Source: Vibrio sp. UCD-FRSSP16_30 (GTDB lineage Bacteria; Pseudomonadota; Gammaproteobacteria; Enterobacterales; Vibrionaceae). From it: 64,000 nucleotides of DNA. Both the position numbers and the translations under genes were made by a program. The notes below the pieces were generated by a model. It searched no databases. It was not told the DNA's origin and worked only from the letters and a program-made list of their open reading frames with translations. How positions within the stretch are numbered: the stretch's first letter is position 1; every line of letters starts with the position of its first letter. This document shows positions 38,027 through 46,599 of the stretch, piece by piece. Location: the NCBI RefSeq assembly GCF_001676025.1, contig NZ_LZFW01000068.1, positions 20,397-84,396 on the forward strand. Direction: 5' to 3'.

Positions 38027-38066
38027 GCTAGGAGCTAGGAGCTAGGAGCTAGGAGCTAGGAGCTAG
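38027..38066. repeat. Heptanucleotide tandem repeat (GCTAGGA, 5.7 copies)
   Basis: Forty bases of perfect GCTAGGA repeats in the 950-base gap between the two porin cassettes. Seven-base units outside a gene can vary in number by slipped-strand synthesis and shift promoter spacing. The repeat is 560 bases from the nearest recognised promoter block, so an effect on expression is uncertain. The rest of 37763-38627 has no gene; a TTTAACGTTAAA palindrome lies at 38397-38408. Confidence 0.9.
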
Positions 38067-38627
38067 AATTGTTCTGTGTGGTTACTCTTAAACTAATAAG
38101 CTAAATCGCTGTGTTTAACCAATGGCATTACTGAAGTCGATAAGTTACCCATAAGTTGTTGTGCAACACAGTTGTAATTTGTCTCAATAGGGTAGGGCTA
38201 TTTATTGATTATGCTTATTACTGCTCTATATGGTTTAGAACATATATAAGCAAAAACTACAAGTATTACACTGGATGAGTATGCTGCTTTGAGTGCGACA
38301 ATGGTGATTTGATTTTCTATAGCCATGTCGGTTCTATGTCTTAAATACTAAATGTTCAACCTTTTTATCCATTCCTCAATATCTTCTTTTATGCTCGTTT
38401 AACGTTAAATGTGAGCACCATCATAAAAATGCCGCACCTGAACTATTCACGCCATAAATAATACAAACAAAAACCATGCTAATAGACATCAAAAAACAAA
38501 AAGGCGAAAAATTAAAGCAAAAAAAAATATATCAGGCAAGTTTTTGATGTGAATGTTGGATTGTTATGCGATCAATCCCTCAGTTTAAATATGCTTATCA
38601 TGCTCCGGGAACTTTTCTTTACACGGG

Positions 38628-38672
38628 TCACAGTTTGTTACGAGGGCTTCCCCTAAACTTATTGTCATACAT
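38628..38672 (+). promoter_or_regulatory. Conserved porin promoter block, cassette 2
   Basis: TCACAGTTTGTTAC at 38628-38641 and TTGTCATACAT plus TA at 38662, with the same offset as at cassette 1, 39 nt ahead of the start. The surrounding sequence is not conserved, which argues for selection on these two blocks. Confidence 0.65.
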
Positions 38673-38710
38673 TAATTCAAATACCCGTATGGAAAAAAAG
38701 GTAAAACACA

Positions 38711-39475
38711 ATGAATAAAAGTAAAATCGCACTAGCAGTTGTAGCTACAGTTTTTGCTGGTTCAGTAAGCGCAGGTGCTATTGATTACCGTGCTGAGTAC
38801 AAGCATAAAGATGAAGATTTTGCACACCGTATCAAAATTGGTTCATCTGTTGGTATCGCTGATAAAACTAAATTGTATTTTAGTGTTGAGCAAAAATTCC
38901 AAAGTAATGCTAAAGATGACGGAACACAACCATTTTGGTATCAAATGGAGCGCGGTGATTCTGAATTTGATTGGGGCATCCGCTACGCAATTAACAAAAA
39001 GTGGTATGTACAACCAGGTATGCCAATTACATTTGGCGACGAAAGAACAACGTATAAGCCTCAGTTCCGCGTAGGTTATAAAGCTGACTTTGGTCTAACA
39101 ACGGCACTTCGTTACCGTCATGAATTTAGAGAGCATACCGATTCTTCTTCTTCTACGTTGAAGAGTACAAACGGTGAAACTTACGATATGGCGGGTAAAA
39201 CTCACCAGAAAGGTAAGCTAACTCTGACAGGTTCATACAAATTTGCACAACCAAGTCTAAAGAACCTTCAGCTTAGCTACGAAGCTAACTATGTGAAGAG
39301 CTACGATAACGAAATCCTAGCAAACAGCGAAGACTGGGAATGGGATCTAGGTGTTCAAATTGGTTACAAATTTGACAACCTTCGTCCATACGTTCAGTTC
39401 TGGACTGTTGACCACGGTTCAACATCTGGCGATCGTCAGTTGAGAACTCGTGTTGGTCTAAACTATAAATTCTAA
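38711..39475 (+). CDS. kdgM: KdgM-family porin, cassette 2
   Basis: 254 residues. Signal peptide MNKSKIALAVVATVFAGSVSA, mature barrel from GAIDYRAEYKHKDEDFAHRI to RVGLNYKF. Nearly the same architecture as the porin at 35468, with differences concentrated in presumed loops (for example EHTDSSSSTLKSTNGETYD), where substrate preference is often set. It is followed after 86 nt by the second lipoprotein gene without a terminator. Outer-membrane import of oligoalginate is the likely role. Confidence 0.9.
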   Translation: MNKSKIALAVVATVFAGSVSAGAIDYRAEYKHKDEDFAHRIKIGSSVGIADKTKLYFSVEQKFQSNAKDDGTQPFWYQMERGDSEFDWGIRYAINKKWYVQPGMPITFGDERTTYKPQFRVGYKADFGLTTALRYRHEFREHTDSSSSTLKSTNGETYDMAGKTHQKGKLTLTGSYKFAQPSLKNLQLSYEANYVKSYDNEILANSEDWEWDLGVQIGYKFDNLRPYVQFWTVDHGSTSGDRQLRTRVGLNYKF

Positions 39476-39561
39476 AAAAACATAAAAATAATATCTGATG
39501 GGTGAGCCTGCATTCACCGCTCACCCACTCAGTAACTTAGTGAAATAATAAGAGAGAAAAT

Positions 39562-41394
39562 ATGAAAATTTCAAAGTCAGCAATAGCAGTAGCACTATCT
39601 ACCGGACTTCTGTTCGGTTGTGATTTCGACGTAACGTCTTCTGATGATTCTTCAGGTGGTGGCGATATCCCTAGTTCGTCTTTATCTGGTGCATATTGGG
39701 AGTTGGCAGCAGCATCTTCTACTTCTGCAACACAATCTACAGATCTACCAAACGTCTATGTTTTTGATGGTACAAATCAAAAATACTATAACGATGATAA
39801 TAGCTTTGGTACTTATGTTATCGAAGAAAAAGCTTATACCGAAGGCACTGATGGTAGCATAAAGTTCCATTACTATGCTGCTGACGGTACATCAACTGAA
39901 GAATCAGGTTCATTTGCTATTTCTGCAGATGGTGTACTAACTATTTCTGGAACCAATGATGGTGACCTGACTGGTACAGACCAAATTGATAATGCAGATA
40001 TCGCAGCAGCAGTTAAAGCTGCAAACGATGCTTCAGGTGTTAACCGTCTAGTTCAAATCCAAGATACTAATGCTGTTAAAGAAGATACTGGTGAATTGCG
40101 CATAAAATTCTCTGATTCTGGTAACGACATCGAAGTAGATGGGGATGCAATTGCTAAAGGTAAACTGACTGTCGATCTAGTATATCAGCTTGATGAAGAT
40201 ACCGAGCAAGTTGCTGATGATACTGGTAATAACGCATATGTTAGTTTTTATACTGCTGCAGGTACTAGCACAACTAACCTTCATGGCGAAATTGCTTTTG
40301 AATATAAAGACAGTGGTGTTGGTGTAATTAAATATCGTAATGCATCTGGTGATTTAACTGATACGAATGGTACATTCGAACTAGGTGAAGAATTAGCTGT
40401 TGAAGCTAACTGGGATGATGGTGTCTTCACTTTCTCTGTTAATGGCACAGAATATGCTCCTGCTGACGCAGTTAGAGACGGCGCTGCTGTAGCAGTTGTT
40501 GCATTGAGACTTGGTGACAACGGCAATACTACTCAGTATGAACTGCTAGGTGACAACTTAAACATCTATAGTGTTTCTGATGCTGGGGATGAAACTCTAT
40601 TTAGTGATGATTTTGAATCTCATCCTGTTGGACAAGCTTTACAAGACAACGATTTCTACAACTCTAATTCAAATGAAGCTGTAGTTATTGAAGTGGGTAG
40701 TGCTGCTGGTGGTGATGAAGGCGATGCTGATGACGAAGGTGACACTGGTGGTGACGAAGGTGATACTGGTGGTGATACTGGTGAAGGCGCATTAGTTGAT
40801 GATTTCGAAAGCTATACTGCTGGCACAATAATTAGTAATGCTTCTGACAGTTGGATTACTAATAACATGAAAGATGATGAGTTCGGTACAACAACAGCGG
40901 AAGTAAGTACTGCTCAATCAAATGGTGGAAGCCAATCTCTGTATTTAGAAGATAGCAATACAGATAGTAAGCCATTTGTTGGTCGTGAATTTGCTTCTGA
41001 ATCGGCAAGTGGTTCTGTATCTATCGATGCTTATTTCCCTTCGGCTAATGAGCAAACAACTTATATAAATGTTGGTGTTGGTAAAAACAACAGTGATCGC
41101 TACTTTGAGCTTAGACAAACCGGTACAAAAATCGAGTATGAAAACAGTGCTGATGGTGATGTAGAAATTGCTCAGATTGAAGAAGATAAGTGGTATACGT
41201 TCACTATGTCATGGACGGCAGCGGGTATCTTTACGGTTAAATTAAATGGTGAAGTGATCGCAGATAACATTGATCAATCTATTCTTGGTCTAGATTCAGC
41301 TAATATTCCAACTAGACTCACAATGTATACTGGCAATGATTCTGGTGCTACAAACAAGGTTTACTTCGACAACCTTAAATCAGACTTGTTCTAA
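39562..41394 (+). CDS. Lipoprotein with carbohydrate-binding-like domains, cassette 2
   Basis: 610 residues, paralog of the gene at 36304. Signal and lipobox are almost the same (MKISKSAIAVALSTGLLFGC, Cys20, Asp at +2). It has an additional N-terminal domain (about 35-150), then modules A (about 155-350, RLVQIQDTNAVKEDTGELRI) and B (about 410-610, DDFESYTAGT to YFDNLKSDLF), joined by a short acidic Gly/Asp/Glu repeat (GDEGDTGG units, about 385-410) that looks like a flexible linker. No lyase motif is seen. It is probably a second alginate-capture lipoprotein with longer reach from the membrane. Confidence 0.7.
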   Translation: MKISKSAIAVALSTGLLFGCDFDVTSSDDSSGGGDIPSSSLSGAYWELAAASSTSATQSTDLPNVYVFDGTNQKYYNDDNSFGTYVIEEKAYTEGTDGSIKFHYYAADGTSTEESGSFAISADGVLTISGTNDGDLTGTDQIDNADIAAAVKAANDASGVNRLVQIQDTNAVKEDTGELRIKFSDSGNDIEVDGDAIAKGKLTVDLVYQLDEDTEQVADDTGNNAYVSFYTAAGTSTTNLHGEIAFEYKDSGVGVIKYRNASGDLTDTNGTFELGEELAVEANWDDGVFTFSVNGTEYAPADAVRDGAAVAVVALRLGDNGNTTQYELLGDNLNIYSVSDAGDETLFSDDFESHPVGQALQDNDFYNSNSNEAVVIEVGSAAGGDEGDADDEGDTGGDEGDTGGDTGEGALVDDFESYTAGTIISNASDSWITNNMKDDEFGTTTAEVSTAQSNGGSQSLYLEDSNTDSKPFVGREFASESASGSVSIDAYFPSANEQTTYINVGVGKNNSDRYFELRQTGTKIEYENSADGDVEIAQIEEDKWYTFTMSWTAAGIFTVKLNGEVIADNIDQSILGLDSANIPTRLTMYTGNDSGATNKVYFDNLKSDLF

Positions 41395-41417
41395 TCTAAC
41401 TTGATTATCTAACAACA

Positions 41418-41444
41418 AAGCCGGCTAAATAGCCGGCTTTTTTA
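41418..41444 (+). terminator. Rho-independent terminator of cassette 2
   Basis: AAAGCCGGCTA-AAT-AGCCGGCTTT hairpin then TTT, 24 bases after the stop. Confidence 0.9.
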
Positions 41445-41448
41445 TACC

Positions 41449-41600
41449 CAAATGTTCCATCATTAATTGTAAATGCATTGCCCTGGCTATTTCTATGCGG
41501 TTGTAGGCCCATTTCATACCGACTAGGTATGAAATGCTCTGAATTATGCTCAGAGGAGTAGGGCGTTTCTTTACGCAGCTCTCAAACCCCGTATAGCAAG
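41449..41600 (-). other. Protein-like remnant and paired hairpins
   Basis: On the minus strand the sequence reads GMKWAYNRIEIARAMHLQLM followed by MEHLGIKKPA, which looks like a real C-terminal protein fragment, but I cannot assign it. Upstream on that strand are two hairpins, ATTTCATACC/GGTATGAAAT at 41511-41535 and CTCTGA/TCAGAG at 41537-41555. It may be a decayed gene or mobile element end. Low certainty. Confidence 0.3.
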
Positions 41601-41645
41601 CTGATATCATTTGTATGTTTTTTTCGCTTCCAATGTGAATATGAC

Positions 41646-41675
41646 TTGCTTTTGTTATTTGTAATACAATATAAT
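41646..41675 (+). promoter_or_regulatory. Promoter with embedded alginate operator, ahead of a putative small RNA
   Basis: TTGCTT at 41646-41651 as -35, 18-base spacer, perfect -10 TATAAT at 41670-41675. The palindrome TTGTAATACAA at 41659-41669 fills the spacer up to the -10, so a bound repressor would block polymerase. The same 11-mer occurs ahead of the symporter at 42347. Confidence 0.65.
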
Positions 41676-41682
41676 TTAACCC

Positions 41683-41908
41683 GCAGTAACAGCATGTAAA
41701 TGCATTGTTTACTGTGAATCTTTATAAGATTGCGGTTGTAAGACGGCAACTTTGAAAGAACAACTAAGTAGAGTAGGTCGAACATCACCCGTTCTGCTTA
41801 GTTAAGCTCCATAACTACTATTAATAGCCTAAACATACCCTTCTAGTGTTTAGGCTCGGTACACCACCGATTTACCCATAGGCTTGCACTTGTCTATGGG
41901 TTTTTTTT
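41683..41908 (+). ncRNA. Putative structured small RNA (or terminated leader) in the alginate locus
   Basis: About 225 nt from a predicted start near 41683 to a terminator. Stem-loops in order: CAGTAA/TTACTG with inner GCAT/ATGC (41684-41714); AACTAAGTAGA/TCTGCTTAGTT (41762-41803, one G-U pair); AGCCTAAACA/TGTTTAGGCT (41826-41856); CGGT/ACCG (41857-41869); and terminator ACCCATAG/CTATGGGT (41874-41901) with eight T. Only frames of 14 codons or fewer, without an RBS, are seen on the plus strand. It has its own promoter and operator, so I favour an independent sRNA over a symporter leader, although the latter is possible because the symporter begins 440 bases downstream. I do not recognise an Rfam family. 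Confidence 0.5.
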
Positions 41909-42270
41909 CGGCTGTCAAAAGTATTACTATTCTTTAATATGTTTAAATATAGCGGTTTAACGGATTTGACATCACTATAAACTCAAGGAAGTGGTACATA
42001 TTTGATGATCTTAATAATGGAAAAATAAAGCATTTATCCGCTATTATTTGTTAGCTTATGTGACACTTGTAACGGTTTTTTATTTCAGATAGTAATTTGA
42101 AGATAATATACCAAGCCACGTCTTAACCTTGTTGCATATCTTTTCGTTATTCGTCGCCTACTTTATTGTATCTTTATATTTTTCATCACTATTTTTCTAT
42201 TTTTGTGATGCATATTTGTATGATTTATCATTCAAAAAAGTCTTGAGTCACTCGTCACATTTATGAAGTA

Positions 42271-42281
42271 TTGTAATACAA
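42271..42281 (+). promoter_or_regulatory. Alginate-regulon operator ahead of symporter 2
   Basis: Perfect TTGTAATACAA palindrome, 66 nt upstream of the start codon at 42347. The 41909-42270 stretch before it contains no gene; a weak CRP-like TGTGACACTTGTAACG is at 42059. Confidence 0.7.
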
Positions 42282-42346
42282 AATATTTAATTGAAGGATT
42301 AAACTGTACTGGATTTGAAATAACTATTTACAGTTAAGGTAAAGCG

Positions 42347-44122
42347 ATGGATCTCAATACGATTATTGTTGGCATTTACTTCCTATTTCTAATAGCGATA
42401 GGTTGGATGTTCAGAACATTTACAAGTACTACAAGTGACTACTTCCGTGGGGGCGGTAACATGCTCTGGTGGATGGTAGGTGCAACTGCGTTTATGACTC
42501 AGTTCTCTGCTTGGACATTTACCGGTGCAGCTGGTAAAGCATATAACGATGGTTTCGCAGTAGCGATCATCTTCTTAGCGAACGCGTTCGGTTACTTCAT
42601 GAACTTTGCGTACTTTGCTCCTAAATTCCGCCAACTACGTGTTGTAACGGTAATTGAAGCAATTCGCATGCGTTTTGGTGCTACGAACGAACAAGTATTT
42701 ACTTGGTCTTCAATGCCTAACAGTGTTGTATCTGCAGGTGTGTGGCTAAACGCACTAGCAATCATCGCTTCAGGTATCTTCGGCTTCGACATGACAATGA
42801 CAATCTGGATTACAGGTTTAGTTGTACTGGGGATGTCTGTAACAGGTGGTTCATGGGCGGTAATCGCATCTGACTTCATGCAGATGGTTATCATCATGGC
42901 AGTAACAATTACTTGTGCTGTTGTCGCGGTTGTTCAAGGTGGCGGTGTTGGTGAAATCATCAATAACTTCCCTGTGGGCGATACGGGTTCTTTCGTAGCG
43001 GGTAACAACCTTAACTACCTAAGCATCTTCAGCATCTGGGCATTCTTCATCTTTGTTAAGCAGTTCTCTATTACGAACAACATGCTTAACTCTTACCGCT
43101 ACCTTGCGGCTAAAGATTCTAAGAATGCTAAGAAAGCAGCACTACTTGCTTGTGTTCTTATGCTAGGCGGCGTATTCATCTGGTTCATGCCTTCTTGGTA
43201 CATTGCAGGTCAAGGTGTTGATCTTTCTGCTGCTTACCCTGATGCAGGTTCTAAAGCGGGTGACTTTGCTTACCTATACTTCGTACAAGAATACATGCCA
43301 GCAGGTATGGTTGGTTTACTAGTTGCTGCGATGTTTGCTGCAACAATGTCTTCTATGGACTCAGGTCTTAACCGTAACTCAGGTATCTTTGTTAAGAACT
43401 TCTACGAAACAATTGTTCGTAAAGGTAAAGCTTCAGAGAAAGAGCTAGTAACAGTATCTAAGATTACTTCTACTGTATTCGGCATCTTAATCATTCTTAT
43501 TGCACAGTTCATTAACTCTCTTAAAGGTTTGAGCTTGTTCGATACAATGATGTATGTTGGTGCTCTAATCGGCTTCCCAATGACTATCCCTGCATTCCTT
43601 GGTTTCTTTATTAAGAAAACTCCGGATTGGGCTGGTTGGGGTACGCTAATTGTTGGTGGTATCGTTTCTTACATCGTTGGTTTCGTTATCAACGCTGACA
43701 TGGTATCTCACGCATTTGGTCTTGAAGAACTAACTAAACGTGAATGGTCTGACGTTAAAGTTGCAATTGGTCTTATGGGTCACATTGTCTTTACTGGTGG
43801 CTTCTTCATCCTATCTGTATTGTTCTACAAACCGCTTACTAAAGAGCGTCAAGCAGACGTTGATAAGTTCTTCGGTAACTTAGATACTCCACTTGTAGCA
43901 GAGTCTGTAGCACAGCAAAAACTTGATAACAAACAGCGTCAAATGCTTGGTAAACTGATTGCAGTTGCAGGTGTGTTCATCATGTTTATGGCAATGCTAA
44001 CTAACCCAATGTGGGGACGCCTAGTCTTCGTATTGTGTGGCGCGATTGTTGGTGGTGTTGGTCTACTTCTTGTTAAAGCAGTTGATAGTTCAGTGGACGC
44101 TCTTGAAGAGAGTGAAGCTTAA
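42347..44122 (+). CDS. Sodium/solute symporter (SSS family), Toa-like oligoalginate importer
   Basis: 591 residues, about 14 membrane helices. Very close to the protein at 44746 (shared FRTFTSTTSDYFRGGG, FVKQFSITNNMLNSYRYLAA, ATMSSMDSGLNRNSGIFVKN) and less so to the one at 16887. The SSS Na+-site region and the long C-terminal extension common to this subgroup are intact. Sodium-coupled uptake of unsaturated uronate or short oligoalginate fits the locus and known Vibrio Toa proteins. It has its own operator and terminator. Codons are strongly biased, suggesting high expression. Confidence 0.87.
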   Translation: MDLNTIIVGIYFLFLIAIGWMFRTFTSTTSDYFRGGGNMLWWMVGATAFMTQFSAWTFTGAAGKAYNDGFAVAIIFLANAFGYFMNFAYFAPKFRQLRVVTVIEAIRMRFGATNEQVFTWSSMPNSVVSAGVWLNALAIIASGIFGFDMTMTIWITGLVVLGMSVTGGSWAVIASDFMQMVIIMAVTITCAVVAVVQGGGVGEIINNFPVGDTGSFVAGNNLNYLSIFSIWAFFIFVKQFSITNNMLNSYRYLAAKDSKNAKKAALLACVLMLGGVFIWFMPSWYIAGQGVDLSAAYPDAGSKAGDFAYLYFVQEYMPAGMVGLLVAAMFAATMSSMDSGLNRNSGIFVKNFYETIVRKGKASEKELVTVSKITSTVFGILIILIAQFINSLKGLSLFDTMMYVGALIGFPMTIPAFLGFFIKKTPDWAGWGTLIVGGIVSYIVGFVINADMVSHAFGLEELTKREWSDVKVAIGLMGHIVFTGGFFILSVLFYKPLTKERQADVDKFFGNLDTPLVAESVAQQKLDNKQRQMLGKLIAVAGVFIMFMAMLTNPMWGRLVFVLCGAIVGGVGLLLVKAVDSSVDALEESEA

Positions 44123-44155
44123 GTTATCACATTAACTAGATAGCACTTTATAATG

Positions 44156-44185
44156 AAATGCGAGCAGAGATGCTCGCATTTTTTT
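44156..44185 (+). terminator. Rho-independent terminator between symporters
   Basis: AAATGCGAGCA-GAGA-TGCTCGCATTT hairpin with further T, 33 bases after the stop; it separates the two symporter genes into distinct transcripts. Confidence 0.9.
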
Positions 44186-44597
44186 GTATTTAATATACTG
44201 ATAGCGATTGTTCGTCTGCGATATTTATTGAAATTACAGGTTCAATATTTCGGAATTAATCACATTATTAAATGAGTAATCAATTGAATCTTTCCAGTAG
44301 ATTGCGATGTAGCTCCTGTTATCACTCATTTCATTATAGATTATCAATATTAGCCAAAACATTGCCGATTTAAGATAGTCTCTCCATCTTTCAATATATT
44401 ATTCATAAAAAATAAATTACGGGATAGTTATTCACTTATTAAGTAATACTACAGGATGGTGTTACAAAAGTGTTGCGTGATAGCGATTCATTCATGATAC
44501 TAAATTTCATTCAAATCATTGCTCGTAAGTCTCTGTATACACTTGTAATAAGTTATTTCTCACAATCCCTCATTTATTTTCAGTTTGCTCACGAATC

Positions 44598-44677
44598 TTA
44601 GACCTAGATCACTTGTATGATTTATGTCGCATAAGATCACGAGGTGCCGGTCACAGATAAAGCTTATTGTAGTACAA
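44598..44677 (+). promoter_or_regulatory. CRP-like half-site and alginate operator ahead of symporter 3
   Basis: TTGTAGTACAA at 44667-44677, preceded by AGCTTA exactly as at the SDR gene (52626), lies 69 nt upstream of the start. TTAGACCTAGATCACT at 44598-44613 resembles a CRP dyad with a degenerate left half. Confidence 0.65.
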
Positions 44678-44745
44678 GTTAAAAGGGCTTCTCGTTAAAA
44701 TTTTTGTCAGTTAATAACATAATCAATCCCACAAAGGTTTAAACG

Positions 44746-46521
44746 ATGGATCTCAATACAGTTATTGTTGGTGTCTATTTCCTATTCTTAATTGCAATAG
44801 GATGGATGTTCAGAACGTTTACAAGTACGACAAGTGATTATTTCCGTGGCGGCGGTAGCATGCTGTGGTGGATGGTAGGTGCGACCGCATTTATGACACA
44901 GTTTAGTGCTTGGACATTTACCGGTGCAGCAGGTAAGGCATACGCAGATGGTTTTGCGGTTGCGGTTATCTTCCTGGCTAACGCATTTGGTTACCTAATG
45001 AATTACTTATACTTCGCTCCGAAGTTCCGTCAACTTCGTGTTGTGACGGTAATTCAAGCTATTCGTATGCGTTTTGGTAGTTTTAATGAGCAAGTATTTA
45101 CTTGGTCTGGTATGCCAAACAGCGTAATTTCTGCTGGTATTTGGCTTAATGGCCTGGCGATCATTGCATCAGGTATCTTTGGTTTTGACATGACAACAAC
45201 GATTGTCCTAACAGGTCTTGTTGTATTAGTCATGTCTGTAACTGGCGGCTCTTGGGCGGTAATTGCATCTGACTTCATGCAGATGGTCATCATTATGGCT
45301 GTAACTGTCACTTGTGCGGTTGTTGCAATCATTGAAGGTGGCGGTGTTGGCGAAATCATCGCAAGCTTCCCAACCGACGATGGTGGTTCTTTCGTTTCTG
45401 GTAACAACCTAAATTACTTAAGCATCTTTGGCATCTGGGCGTTCTTCATTTTCGTTAAGCAGTTCTCTATTACGAACAACATGCTTAACTCATACCGTTA
45501 CCTAGCAGCAAAAGATTCTAATAACGCAAAAAAGGCAGCTCTGCTGGCTTGTGTATTAATGACAATGGGTCCGGCAATTTGGTTTATGCCTTCTTGGTTT
45601 ATTGCAGGTCAAGGTGTTGATCTTGCGGCTATCTACCCAGAAGCAGGTTCTAAAGCGGGTGACTTTGCTTATCTTTACTTTGTAGAAACCTTCATGCCAG
45701 CCGGTATGGTTGGTCTTCTTATTGCAGCTATGTTTGCGGCGACTATGTCTTCTATGGATTCAGGTCTTAACCGTAACTCAGGTATCTTTGTTAAGAATTT
45801 CTACGAGCCAATTTGTCGTCCAAATGCGACTGAAAAAGAGCTGGTTGTTGTTTCTAAACTGACTTCTACTTTCTTTGGTATCGCCATCATCCTAGTTGCT
45901 CTATTCATCAACTCACTAAAAGGCCTAAGCCTATTTGATACGATGATGTATGTGGGTGCGTTGATTGGATTCCCTATGACAATCCCTGCATTCTGTGGCT
46001 TCTTTATTAAGAAAACGCCGGATTGGGCTGGTTGGGGCACGCTTGTAGTGGGTGCGGTTGTTTCTTACTACGTAGGCTTTGTTATCACAGCCGATATGGT
46101 TGCTAACTGGTTTAACTTAGAGCCTCTAACAGGTCGTGAGTGGTCAGATCTTAAAGTTGCTATTGGTCTAATTGGTCACTTAGTCTTTACTGCTGGTTTC
46201 TTCTGTCTAACAACATTGTTCTACAAGCCATTAAGCGCAGAGCGTCAAGCTGATGTTGATAAGTTCTTTGAGAACTTAGACACGCCATTAGTTGCAGAAT
46301 CTAACGAACAAAAAATCTTAGATAACAAACAGCGTCGTATGCTTGGCTCACTTATCGCAGTAGCGGGTGTTGGTGTCATGCTGATGTTTGCACTACCTAA
46401 CCCATTATGGGGCCGCTTCATCTTTGTTTTGTGTGGCGCGATTGTTCTTGGTGTTGGTCTACTACTTGTTAAAGCCGTAGATGACACAGTTGAAGAACTT
46501 CGTGAACAAACCGCAGAGTAA
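44746..46521 (+). CDS. Sodium/solute symporter (SSS family), Toa-like oligoalginate importer
   Basis: 591 residues, about 14 membrane helices, a recent paralog of the protein at 42347. The start MDLNTVIVGVYFLFLIAIGW and the signatures SDYFRGGGSMLWWM and SSMDSGLNRNSGIFVKN are shared. Differences concentrate near the cytoplasmic loops and C terminus (FYEPICRPNATEKELVVV). It is separated from the first symporter by a terminator and a 560-base gap with its own operator, so the two can be expressed differently. A terminator follows before the PL6 gene. Confidence 0.87.
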   Translation: MDLNTVIVGVYFLFLIAIGWMFRTFTSTTSDYFRGGGSMLWWMVGATAFMTQFSAWTFTGAAGKAYADGFAVAVIFLANAFGYLMNYLYFAPKFRQLRVVTVIQAIRMRFGSFNEQVFTWSGMPNSVISAGIWLNGLAIIASGIFGFDMTTTIVLTGLVVLVMSVTGGSWAVIASDFMQMVIIMAVTVTCAVVAIIEGGGVGEIIASFPTDDGGSFVSGNNLNYLSIFGIWAFFIFVKQFSITNNMLNSYRYLAAKDSNNAKKAALLACVLMTMGPAIWFMPSWFIAGQGVDLAAIYPEAGSKAGDFAYLYFVETFMPAGMVGLLIAAMFAATMSSMDSGLNRNSGIFVKNFYEPICRPNATEKELVVVSKLTSTFFGIAIILVALFINSLKGLSLFDTMMYVGALIGFPMTIPAFCGFFIKKTPDWAGWGTLVVGAVVSYYVGFVITADMVANWFNLEPLTGREWSDLKVAIGLIGHLVFTAGFFCLTTLFYKPLSAERQADVDKFFENLDTPLVAESNEQKILDNKQRRMLGSLIAVAGVGVMLMFALPNPLWGRFIFVLCGAIVLGVGLLLVKAVDDTVEELREQTAE

Positions 46522-46541
46522 TTAAGCGTTCTATCTAACTT

Positions 46542-46569
46542 GTGCGGGCAATGTGCCCGCATTTTTTTT
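46542..46569 (+). terminator. Rho-independent terminator between symporter 3 and the PL6 gene
   Basis: TGCGGGCA-ATG-TGCCCGCA hairpin with eight T. Only 30 bases separate it from the PL6 start, so the lyase depends on read-through or processing. Confidence 0.9.
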
Positions 46570-46599
46570 CCTTGTAATTCCCACAAATAGAAGAGACAA

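Noticed and set aside
38027..38066. CRISPR-like or attC array
   Set aside because: Units are only 7 bp with no spacers; no repeat-spacer pattern exists anywhere in the window.
41582..41788. Minus-strand frame of 68 codons across the putative RNA
   Set aside because: No coding character, overlaps strong hairpins and the promoter on the other strand.
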